From assembly GCA_030627335.1 (NCBI GenBank), contig DAOUSH010000023.1, forward strand, positions 1 to 6,413: a stretch of 6,413 bases of DNA, in the 5' to 3' direction. Made by a program: the position numbers and the translations under genes. This document shows, piece by piece, positions 1 to 5,814 of the stretch (positions are counted from its first letter, which is position 1; the number at the start of each line of letters is the position of its first letter). The notes beneath the pieces were generated by a model. The model was not told where the DNA came from. It worked only from the letters and a program-made list of their open reading frames with translations, and did not search any database. The stretch comes from Dehalococcoidia bacterium (lineage in GTDB: Bacteria; Chloroflexota; Dehalococcoidia; Dehalococcoidales; W693).

Positions 1-364
1 CCAAATCCGCAGCATAGGTGAACCTGAAATTGCTGAATCGGCTGTAAATCCATACAGCCAGAGCCGCCCCCAGCACCGCCCCGTAAATGGTAAGCCCCTC
101 ACCACCGATTATCTGCCCCGGGTTATGAACATAATAGTCCCACCGGTCAATAACATGAAGCAACCGTGAAAATATTACCCCGGCGGGTATGCCCACCAGC
201 GCCGCTGTTAAAACGGTCTCATAAGTGAGGTTAGCTCCCTTCCTTACCTGCCGCATCGTCCACAGCACCAGGGCGGTAACGCCGAGGGCAATCATAATGC
301 CGTACCACCTGATTTCTATAAGGCCTATACTAAAAGCCACCGGGTCTATATTTATCTCAATCAT
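1..364 (-). CDS. lgt: Phosphatidylglycerol--prolipoprotein diacylglyceryl transferase, N-terminal part (runs off left edge)
   Basis: Lgt is the membrane enzyme that moves diacylglycerol from phosphatidylglycerol to the lipobox cysteine of prolipoproteins, the first step of lipoprotein maturation. The 121 visible residues start MIEINIDPVAFSIG and show the family order: a first membrane segment (about 10-36) with R-W-Y-G at 19-22, where Y21 matches the conserved early tyrosine; a second segment (about 48-70) followed by D-R-W-D-Y-Y; then N-P-G-Q-I-I and a G-L-T-I-Y-G-A-V-L-G stretch (90-99) opening a third segment. That last stretch aligns with the H-G-G-L motif of E. coli Lgt, but the histidine is Y94 here. 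The conserved arginine and asparagine of the later signature lie beyond the window. The ATG at 364 is preceded by a strong GGAGGAA site. The gene follows mrfA on the same strand after 198 nt. Family identity is firm; only about 40% of the usual length is visible. Confidence 0.93.
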   Translation of the reverse strand, partial: MIEINIDPVAFSIGLIEIRWYGIMIALGVTALVLWTMRQVRKGANLTYETVLTAALVGIPAGVIFSRLLHVIDRWDYYVHNPGQIIGGEGLTIYGAVLGAALAVWIYSRFSNFRFTYAADL

Positions 365-562
365 CGTTCCTCCAATCTGTTTCCAGCATTTACAGTTCTG
401 TCTCTTTCCTTAAATGGTGGCGGGCGGGTATAGATAAAGGTATTTTTTATTCTTTAACAACTCTATCCCCTTCAATCTACCCCACTATTACTCAACTAAA
501 ACCCTCCAAACTACCTCATATTATTAAACCGCAATCAGTCTAATCTATACAAGTATCCGCAT
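365..562. other. Intergenic spacer between mrfA and lgt
   Basis: The 198 bases between the mrfA stop and the lgt start hold no convincing coding sequence. The minus strand, which would be the transcript, is purine-rich. I found no GC-rich hairpin followed by a U run on that strand, so no intrinsic terminator for mrfA is evident. The only promoter candidate I can see for lgt is weak: TTGTAT (552-547), 18 bases, then TTTAAT (528-523), which has a good -10 but a poor -35. The strong lgt ribosome site (367-373) lies at the left end. Either read-through from mrfA or a separate weak promoter is possible. Confidence 0.5.
367..373 (-). promoter_or_regulatory. Ribosome binding site of lgt
   Basis: Read on the minus strand this is GGAGGAA, a near-perfect Shine-Dalgarno sequence with its GGAGG core ending four bases before the ATG at 364. 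It fixes the lgt start. Confidence 0.8.
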
Positions 563-2851
563 TCAAGCTGCGGCTATCAGCCCTCGCAGAATCATAATCG
601 CCGCTTTCTTGTCCAATGGCTTGTTATTATTGCCACACTTGGGTGACTGAACGCAACTGGGGCATCCTCCCCGGCAGGGGCATTCGACAATCGCCTTGAG
701 CGTAGCCTGCCACAACTGCCGCACCAGCTCATACCCCTTCTCGGCGATGCCGACACCCCCGGGATAGGCATCGTATATAAATACCTGCGCCCGGCCGGTA
801 TCCGGGTGGAAGGGGGTCGATACCCCGCCGATGTCATTGCGGTCACACATAGCAAACAGAGGAAGAATACCAATGGCGGCGTGCTCCACAGCGTGTAAGC
901 CACCGGCAAGATCCAGCCGGGCGCTGCCAACCCTGTCGATAACCTCTGGCGGCAGGTCAAACCACAGGGCAACGGTGGGGAAGTGCCTGGTTGGCAAATC
1001 TAAAGGCTCTTCACCGATTACCTCCTCGGTGAACTGCGCCTTTCGCTTAAAGCCGACCACGGTGGTAGTAATCTCCACTTCGCCCAGACATACATTTGTC
1101 CTGCCGTAGCTCTTCCTGCTTTCCGTCTTCAAGACGTGCAAATCATTGATTTCCCTGGCTATCGTATAGTAAGGAACCCTTGCCGGCTCAGCCCGTGCAG
1201 TACGACCGGGCAGGTCGAGCTCGGTTACCAGATAGGCTTCCCCCTGATGCAGGTAAACGGCGCCGGGGTGCAGCTGGAAAAGTGCAGTACCGGCTTCCAC
1301 CGTCTCCAGTAAAGAATCGGTTGCGGTATTCATAAGGGCGATAATCTCACCCGATGCGGCGCGGATATTTACTTCCTGGGCGGGATAGGCGATAGCCGGC
1401 GAAATATGCCACCGCCCTAGTCTTTTTCTCAGTAAGCCCTGCCCCACCAGTTCCTCTATCTCCCGCATAAAGCCGTCACCGAAAAAGCCTTCATCGCTAC
1501 TGTTTAAGGGCAACTCCCAGGCAGCGCATAAGAGGTGGCTCTTTAATATATAGGTGTTTTCCGGGTTAACCAGGGCGTTCTCAAAGCTCTTTTGGAAGAA
1601 CGAATCGGGGTGGCGCATAAAATACTGGTCCAGGGGATTGTCCAGGGCGATAAGGAAGCTAAGCGACCGGGCTTTTCCCCGCCCACTCCGCCCCGCCTGC
1701 TGCCAGGCGCTGGAAATTGTCCCCGGGTAACCGGTGAGCACCGTCGCCTCCAGGTCACCGATATCAATGCCCAGCTCCAGGGCATTTGTCGCCACCACTC
1801 CCAGCAGGCGGCCGCTGAAAAGCTCCTGCTCTATCTGCCGCCTCTGCTGTGGCAGATAGCCCGCCCGGTACGCCTTCACCCTGCCGGCGTGAGGTGGGCT
1901 CGTCTCAGCCAGTCTCTGTTTTGAATATCTCGCCACCAGCTCCGTCAGCCGTCGGCTACGGGTAAAGGTTATAGTACGAATATCATGGCTTATCAGTTCG
2001 GCAAAGAGGCCGGCGGCTTCGCTATTGGCGCTCTTCCTTGCACTCTTAGCCTCATCTATAAGCGGCGGATTCCAGAAGACGAACTCCTTGCCGCCGTGAG
2101 GCGAGCCGTCGTCAGCGACCACGGTAAAAGGTAAGCCGACCAATTTTTCAGCGTGTTCGCCGGGGTTGTCAATCGTCGCCGAACAGCAAATGAACTGCGG
2201 GCTGGAGCCGTAGAGACGGCACAGGCGGCGCAGGCGGCGCAATACCAGGGCTACGTGGGAGCCGAAGACGCCACGATAGGTATGGGCTTCATCAATGACT
2301 ACATACTTCAGATGGCGCAATAACCTTGCCCAGGACTGGTGGTTGGGCAATATACCGAGGTGCAGCATATCGGGGTTGGTAATTACTACCCTTGCCCGTC
2401 TTTTTACCTCGGAGCGCTCTTCGGATGGAGTATCGCCATCGAAGGTAGCCAATTGCTCGTAGCCCAGCAGGTCGGGGTAATAGAGCTCCAGAATGGAGCG
2501 CATCTGGTCCTGTGCCAGCGCCTTGGTCGGAAAAAGATAAAGAGCACAACTGCCCGTCTCGACTAACAGCGTCTCCAATACCGGGATGTTGTAGCACAGG
2601 CTCTTGCCACTGGCGCTTGAGGTGGATACCATCACCTGCTCACCGTTGCGGGCACAGTTAACCGCTTTTGCCTGGTGGGTATATAGCGGAAACAGGTTGT
2701 TCTCCTTGAGGGTGTTCTCCAGCTCCGTTACCAGGGGACTATCCAGCTCGGCAAAGCTGGCATCACGGGGCGGGATATGCTCAATGTGAGCAATCTGGCT
2801 GTCATAGCCGGGGCTGGCAATAAGGTAATCAATAAAGGCTGAGGTGTCCAC
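563..2851 (-). CDS. mrfA: MrfA/YprA-type superfamily 2 DNA-repair helicase with C-terminal DUF1998 and cysteine cluster
   Basis: This 762-residue protein is a cytoplasmic ATP-dependent DNA helicase, close in length and order to Bacillus subtilis MrfA (YprA), which acts in repair of mitomycin C damage. Visible in order: L-Y-T-H-Q (Q motif, 56-60); Walker A S-S-A-S-G-K-S (78-84); F-P-T-K-A-L-A-Q-D-Q (107-116, motif Ia); T-N-P-D-M-L-H (158-164); D-E-A-H (187-190, motif II); S-A-T (224-226, motif III); a second RecA lobe with T-N-A-L-E-L-G-I-D-I-G (355-365, motif V) and Q-Q-A-G-R-S-G-R (384-391, motif VI). The DUF1998 region (about 650-740) has M-C-D-R-N-D (668-673), Y-P-G-G-V-G and cysteines 724, 726, 730, 733 and 739; the first four match the zinc-binding set of MrfA. 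The start is GTG, supported by a GGAG site five bases upstream and by N-terminal alignment. It lies 15 nt after the DUF503 gene, probably cotranscribed. No mrfB exonuclease gene, the partner in Bacillus, is in the window. The mitomycin role is inferred from the family. Confidence 0.93.
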   Translation of the reverse strand: MDTSAFIDYLIASPGYDSQIAHIEHIPPRDASFAELDSPLVTELENTLKENNLFPLYTHQAKAVNCARNGEQVMVSTSSASGKSLCYNIPVLETLLVETGSCALYLFPTKALAQDQMRSILELYYPDLLGYEQLATFDGDTPSEERSEVKRRARVVITNPDMLHLGILPNHQSWARLLRHLKYVVIDEAHTYRGVFGSHVALVLRRLRRLCRLYGSSPQFICCSATIDNPGEHAEKLVGLPFTVVADDGSPHGGKEFVFWNPPLIDEAKSARKSANSEAAGLFAELISHDIRTITFTRSRRLTELVARYSKQRLAETSPPHAGRVKAYRAGYLPQQRRQIEQELFSGRLLGVVATNALELGIDIGDLEATVLTGYPGTISSAWQQAGRSGRGKARSLSFLIALDNPLDQYFMRHPDSFFQKSFENALVNPENTYILKSHLLCAAWELPLNSSDEGFFGDGFMREIEELVGQGLLRKRLGRWHISPAIAYPAQEVNIRAASGEIIALMNTATDSLLETVEAGTALFQLHPGAVYLHQGEAYLVTELDLPGRTARAEPARVPYYTIAREINDLHVLKTESRKSYGRTNVCLGEVEITTTVVGFKRKAQFTEEVIGEEPLDLPTRHFPTVALWFDLPPEVIDRVGSARLDLAGGLHAVEHAAIGILPLFAMCDRNDIGGVSTPFHPDTGRAQVFIYDAYPGGVGIAEKGYELVRQLWQATLKAIVECPCRGGCPSCVQSPKCGNNNKPLDKKAAIMILRGLIAAA

Positions 2852-2856
2852 TACAG

Positions 2857-2860
2857 CTCC
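2857..2860 (-). promoter_or_regulatory. Ribosome binding site of mrfA
   Basis: The minus strand reads GGAG followed by five bases and then the GTG at 2851. This supports the GTG as the true start of the helicase. The site lies in the 15-nt gap after the DUF503 stop codon. Confidence 0.65.
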
Positions 2861-2866
2861 AGTTCC

Positions 2867-3157
2867 CTAGCAGGGTATAATCTCTATCTTGTAGTCAAGC
2901 ATCTCAACCTCAAAGCGACCGTTGTCAATAAAGTTCACCACCTTCGATAGAACCTCATTGGTATACCGGCTATCATTACTGATGCAGCAGGCTCCCAGGG
3001 TCGCCATTTGCCACAAATCCTGGTCTTCAACCTCGGCAACGGCAACATCAAACTTGTTCCTAACCTGAGCCTTGATGGACTTTAATATCCGCCTTTTACC
3101 CTTGAGGGACATATTCTCCGGTATACGAAGACTTATACGGCACACACCAACTATCAT
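2867..3157 (-). CDS. ylxP: DUF503 family (YlxP-like) small protein
   Basis: A 96-residue cytoplasmic protein of the DUF503/YlxP family, whose biochemical role is not established. In Bacillus the gene sits in the nusA-infB-rbfA-truB cluster, hinting at a link to translation or ribosome assembly. Family landmarks are M-S-L-K-G-K-R-R at 16-23, then N-K-F-D-V-A-V-A-E-V at 35-44 and D-Q-D-L-W-Q at 46-51, followed by a hydrophobic strand and an I-D-N segment near residue 76. I chose the ATG at 3157 because it places S-L-K-G-K-R at the family's usual distance from the start. The frame is also open to a TTG at 3175 (102 residues), but the predicted transcription start lies at about 3171, inside that extension. 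Neither start has a clear Shine-Dalgarno site. The gene is divergent from rpsO and followed by mrfA after 15 nt. Family call is firm; the exact start is less certain. Confidence 0.88.
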   Translation of the reverse strand: MIVGVCRISLRIPENMSLKGKRRILKSIKAQVRNKFDVAVAEVEDQDLWQMATLGACCISNDSRYTNEVLSKVVNFIDNGRFEVEMLDYKIEIIPC

Positions 3158-3177
3158 AATGCTTACGGCACTCAACC

Positions 3178-3206
3178 ACTATAAAATATTTCAGCTACCA
3201 AGTCAA
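3178..3206 (-). promoter_or_regulatory. Probable promoter for the DUF503-mrfA transcript
   Basis: On the minus strand TTGACT (3206-3201) and TATAGT (3183-3178) are separated by 17 bases, each one mismatch from the housekeeping sigma consensus. Transcription would begin near 3171, giving a leader of about 14 nt before the ATG at 3157. No other pair on this strand between 3176 and 3297 has correct spacing. Confidence 0.55.
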
Positions 3207-3227
3207 TTATACATTTTTTATGTCAAT
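3202..3227. repeat. Two direct copies of GTCAAT, 20 bp apart
   Basis: GTCAAT occurs at 3202-3207 and again at 3222-3227, a 20-bp period that puts both copies on about the same face of the helix. On the minus strand these are ATTGAC, and the copy at 3207-3202 contains most of the -35 box of the DUF503 promoter. The second could be an operator half, a duplicated -35 box or chance in AT-rich DNA. Confidence 0.35.
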
Positions 3228-3240
3228 GCACTATATCTGT

Positions 3241-3269
3241 TTTACACTAACTGACACTTATGTTATAAT
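3241..3269 (+). promoter_or_regulatory. Strong promoter of the rpsO-pnp-dapB operon
   Basis: TTTACA (3241-3246), a 17-base spacer and TATAAT (3264-3269) form a near-consensus housekeeping promoter, with an extended -10 TG at 3261-3262 just upstream. Transcription should begin at about 3275-3277, leaving a leader of only about 20 nt before the rpsO TTG. A strong promoter fits a ribosomal protein gene. Confidence 0.85.
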
Positions 3270-3288
3270 CTGCTAGCAAAGATAGCAG
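3270..3288 (+). other. Small inverted repeat reaching into the rpsO ribosome binding site
   Basis: CTGCTA (3270-3275) is exactly complementary in reverse to TAGCAG (3283-3288) across a 7-base loop. The 3' arm overlaps the first two bases of the rpsO Shine-Dalgarno AGGAG. The 5' arm lies right after the -10 box, so it would be mostly absent from a transcript starting at 3275-3277; it could fold only in RNA begun upstream. The same bases can also be read as a direct repeat of TAGCA (3274-3278, 3283-3287). Confidence 0.35.
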
Positions 3289-3291
3289 GAG
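3287..3291 (+). promoter_or_regulatory. Ribosome binding site of rpsO
   Basis: AGGAG lies six bases before a TTG at 3298. It supports that TTG as the start codon, since no ATG stands at a suitable place and the S15 alignment begins here. Confidence 0.75.
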
Positions 3292-3297
3292 ATAAAC

Positions 3298-3561
3298 TTG
3301 GATAAAGAAATAAAAGCAAGCATTATAGACGATTACAAGCTGCATGAAGGTGATAATGGCTCAACCGAAGTCCAGATAGCCGTGCTTACGGCGAGGGTGC
3401 ACCAGCTAACCAGGCATATGGTAGCTAACAGACACGATTTCCACACCAAACACGGCTTGTTAAAGTTAATCGGCCAGCGAAGACGGCTACTTGTTTACCT
3501 GAACCGACAAGATGTCAGCCGCTACAAGAAGCTCATAAAAAGCCTCGGTCTCCGCAAGTAA
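3298..3561 (+). CDS. rpsO: 30S ribosomal protein S15
   Basis: S15 is a primary binder of the central domain of 16S rRNA and helps nucleate assembly of the 30S platform. The 87-residue product has the normal family length and ends in the typical L-G-L-R-K. Recognisable stretches are G-S-T-E-V-Q-I-A-V-L-T (21-31), Q-L-T-R-H (36-40), G-L-L (53-55), Q-R-R-R-L-L-V-Y-L (60-68) and D-V-S-R-Y (72-76). The rRNA-contact segment reads H-D-F-H-T where most bacteria have K-D-H-H-S, a conservative serine-to-threonine change. Translation starts at TTG behind AGGAG and a strong promoter. pnp follows after 32 nt, the order seen in many bacteria. With a leader of only about 20 nt there is little room for the structured autoregulatory leader known from several S15 mRNAs, though an element reaching into the coding region is possible. 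Confidence 0.96.
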   Translation: MDKEIKASIIDDYKLHEGDNGSTEVQIAVLTARVHQLTRHMVANRHDFHTKHGLLKLIGQRRRLLVYLNRQDVSRYKKLIKSLGLRK

Positions 3562-3581
3562 AAGCCTTCGACTACAGTAAC

Positions 3582-3587
3582 AAGGAG
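3582..3587 (+). promoter_or_regulatory. Ribosome binding site of pnp
   Basis: AAGGAG lies six bases before the TTG at 3594, in the 32-nt gap after the rpsO stop. It settles TTG as the pnp start codon. Confidence 0.8.
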
Positions 3588-3593
3588 AGACTA

Positions 3594-5795
3594 TTGACAA
3601 CGCCTTATTCCCTTGAATGCGATTTTGGTGGTAGAAAACTCACTATAGAAACGGGAAAGCTCGCCAATCAAGCAAATGCGGCGGTGACCGTTCGTTACGG
3701 AGATACATTTGTTCTGGTAACCGCATGTATTAGCCCCAAACCGCGGGAAGGCACGGACTTCCTGCCCCTGACCATCGACTACGAGGAAAGGTTATACGCC
3801 GCCGGTAAGATACCGGGCGGCTTTATCCGCAGGGAGGGACGCCCCAGCGAGGAGGCGACGCTTACCTGCCGCCTGACAGACCGCCCCCTGCGCCCGTTAC
3901 TACCCAAAGACTGGCGACGGGATATCCAGCTTTTAATCACCGTTTTATCCGTAGATCACGAGAACGACCCGAATATCCTTTCCATTATCGGCAGTTCAGC
4001 CGCTCTTTCAATCTCAGATATGCCGTTCGATGGCCCGGTAAGCGCCGTCCATGTTGGCTACATCAATAACGAGCTCGTCCTGAACCCGTTATTGCCCCAG
4101 ATGGAAGAGAGCGTCCTTGACCTGGTTGTTGCCAGCACCAGGGAAGCGGTAATTATGCTTGAAGCCGGAGCCAACAATGTCAGTGAAGATATCGTCAGCC
4201 AGGCAATAAAGTTTGGCCACGAGGCTAACCAGCAGATTATTACCCTTCAGGAGCAGTTAAAGCAAGCCTGCGGCAAGCCAAAGGAAGAAGCCCCGGTCAA
4301 TGAACTGCCACCCGAAGTAATGTCCGCCGTATCATCGGTTGCGGGTGAAAAGCTGCCCCAGGCTCTGAAGCACTCCGAAAAAGGGCCGCGGGATGAAGCA
4401 CTGGGCAGCATTAAAAAAGAGCTTATAGCCAGCCTGGGAGAGACCTATTCCGAAACCGACATTCTTAACGGTTTTGATAAACTTATAAAGTCTGAAATAA
4501 GAAACAGCATCCTTACCAGGGGCAAGCGTGTTAGCGGCCGCAGCCTGACACAGGTGCGCCCCCTGAGTTGCGAAACGGGCTTGATTCCCCGCGTCCACGG
4601 CTCGGCAATGTTTACCCGTGGAGAGACACAGGTAATGACCATCACCACCCTGGGTCCCATCAGGAAGGAACAACAATTGGACGGCCTGGGCTTAGAAGAA
4701 ACCAAGCGTTTCTTGCACCACTACAACTTCGGCCCATTCTCTACCGGTGAGGTTAGACGCGTCGGCACACCAAGCCGCCGCTCTATCGGCCACGGAGCGC
4801 TTGCAGAACGCGCACTGAAGCCCGTAATGCCCCCGGACATAGACTTCCCTTATACCATTCGGCTGGTATCGGAGGTACTCAGTTCCAGCGGCAGCACCTC
4901 AATGGCTAGCTCCTGCGCCTCCAGCCTGTCCCTGATGGACGCCGGCATACCGATAAAAGCAGCCGTAGCCGGCATATCTATCGGGCTGGTCACCGGTGAA
5001 CAGGGAGACTATGCACTGCTGACCGATATTGAAGGCATGGAAGACAACTATGGCGATATGGACTTCAAGGTGGCCGGCACTTCTACCGGCATCACCGCCA
5101 TTCAGCTCGATACCAAGCTCAAAGGATTGAGCCTGGAGATTCTGGATAAGTCTCTGGTTCAGGCAAAAGAAGCCCGCATGTTCATACTGGATGAAATGAA
5201 CAAGGCAATCAGCGCCAGCCGGCCGGAGCTTAGCCCTTATGCGCCGCGGATGTACAAGATAGTGCTTCCTCCGGACAAAATCGGCGCCGTCATCGGGCCC
5301 GGCGGTAAGACCATCAGGGCTATTACCGAAGAGACCAAGACCACTATAGATATAAACAATGAGGGTATTGCCTTCATTGGCGCCATCAACGAGGAATCTG
5401 CCCAAAAGGCTATCAAGATAATAGAAAGCCTCACCAAAGAGGTAGAGGTTGGTGCTATCTATACCGGCAAGGTAGTCCGCATAATGACCTTTGGAGCCTT
5501 CGTCGAGATTCTGCCCGGCAAAGATGGCATGGTTCACATCAGCGAGCTGGCCGATTACCGGGTAGACAAGGTCGAGGATATAGTAAAGGTGGGCGATGAG
5601 GTTACCGTCAAGGTAACCGAAGTCGACAGCCAGGGCAGGGTAAACCTATCGCGCCGGGCTGCTCTTGAAAAAGAAGGCACGGAGCCTGGTGACAGAGACA
5701 GGGATTTCTCAAATTCTGAGCGCCCGCCCCGAAGACAGCAAAACTTCCGCCCTCCACAGCGCCCCCACCCGCCGACGACCAAGGGGCCGTACTAG
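3594..5795 (+). CDS. pnp: Polyribonucleotide nucleotidyltransferase (PNPase)
   Basis: PNPase is a trimeric 3'-5' exoribonuclease that degrades RNA by phosphorolysis and can add tails in reverse; it acts in the cytoplasm, often within a degradosome. The 733 residues compare with 711 in E. coli. In order: first RNase PH domain (about 8-140) with the RNA-binding F-I-R-R loop at 77-80; all-helical domain and linker (about 145-300); second RNase PH domain (about 310-530) with F-T-R-G-E-T, the phosphate-site S-G-S-T-S (432-436), and catalytic D484, D490 and K492, matching E. coli D486, D492 and K494; a KH domain (about 550-615) with G-P-G-G at 568-571; an S1 domain (about 620-690) containing F-G-A-F-V-E; and an Arg/Pro-rich tail to 733. 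The usual R-x-D-G-R entry to the second PH domain reads R-V-S-G-R, with S314 for Asp. It starts with TTG behind AAGGAG, 32 nt after rpsO, and dapB follows after 19 nt. Confidence 0.97.
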   Translation: MTTPYSLECDFGGRKLTIETGKLANQANAAVTVRYGDTFVLVTACISPKPREGTDFLPLTIDYEERLYAAGKIPGGFIRREGRPSEEATLTCRLTDRPLRPLLPKDWRRDIQLLITVLSVDHENDPNILSIIGSSAALSISDMPFDGPVSAVHVGYINNELVLNPLLPQMEESVLDLVVASTREAVIMLEAGANNVSEDIVSQAIKFGHEANQQIITLQEQLKQACGKPKEEAPVNELPPEVMSAVSSVAGEKLPQALKHSEKGPRDEALGSIKKELIASLGETYSETDILNGFDKLIKSEIRNSILTRGKRVSGRSLTQVRPLSCETGLIPRVHGSAMFTRGETQVMTITTLGPIRKEQQLDGLGLEETKRFLHHYNFGPFSTGEVRRVGTPSRRSIGHGALAERALKPVMPPDIDFPYTIRLVSEVLSSSGSTSMASSCASSLSLMDAGIPIKAAVAGISIGLVTGEQGDYALLTDIEGMEDNYGDMDFKVAGTSTGITAIQLDTKLKGLSLEILDKSLVQAKEARMFILDEMNKAISASRPELSPYAPRMYKIVLPPDKIGAVIGPGGKTIRAITEETKTTIDINNEGIAFIGAINEESAQKAIKIIESLTKEVEVGAIYTGKVVRIMTFGAFVEILPGKDGMVHISELADYRVDKVEDIVKVGDEVTVKVTEVDSQGRVNLSRRAALEKEGTEPGDRDRDFSNSERPPRRQQNFRPPQRPHPPTTKGPY

Positions 5796-5802
5796 CACAA
5801 AA

Positions 5803-5807
5803 GAGGG
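5803..5807 (+). promoter_or_regulatory. Ribosome binding site of dapB
   Basis: GAGGG lies seven bases before the ATG at 5815, within the 19-nt gap after the pnp stop. The short gap and lack of a promoter or terminator suggest dapB is translated from the pnp message. Confidence 0.6.
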
Positions 5808-5814
5808 TAGAGCT

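Noticed and set aside
225..413. Plus-strand frame of 62 codons at the left end
   Set aside because: It is antisense to the lgt N terminus and its start region, which match the family clearly.
443..448. Run of six T on the plus strand as an intrinsic terminator
   Set aside because: No GC-rich hairpin precedes it, and no plus-strand gene lies upstream; it is on the wrong strand to end mrfA.
592..972. Second minus-strand frame of 126 codons inside mrfA
   Set aside because: It overlaps the conserved DUF1998 region in another frame, and the helicase frame is intact throughout.
3206..3226. TTGACA (3226-3221) and TATAAT (3211-3206) on the minus strand as a promoter
   Set aside because: Both boxes are perfect, but only nine bases separate them, far too few for a sigma-70-type promoter.
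3562..3593. Hairpin between rpsO and pnp, as in the RNase III site known in E. coli
   Set aside because: The 32-nt gap has no stable inverted repeat that I can find.
4899..5537. Open frame of 212 codons on the minus strand inside pnp
   Set aside because: It is wholly antisense to well-conserved PNPase sequence, its product resembles nothing I know, and no ribosome site or promoter stands out.
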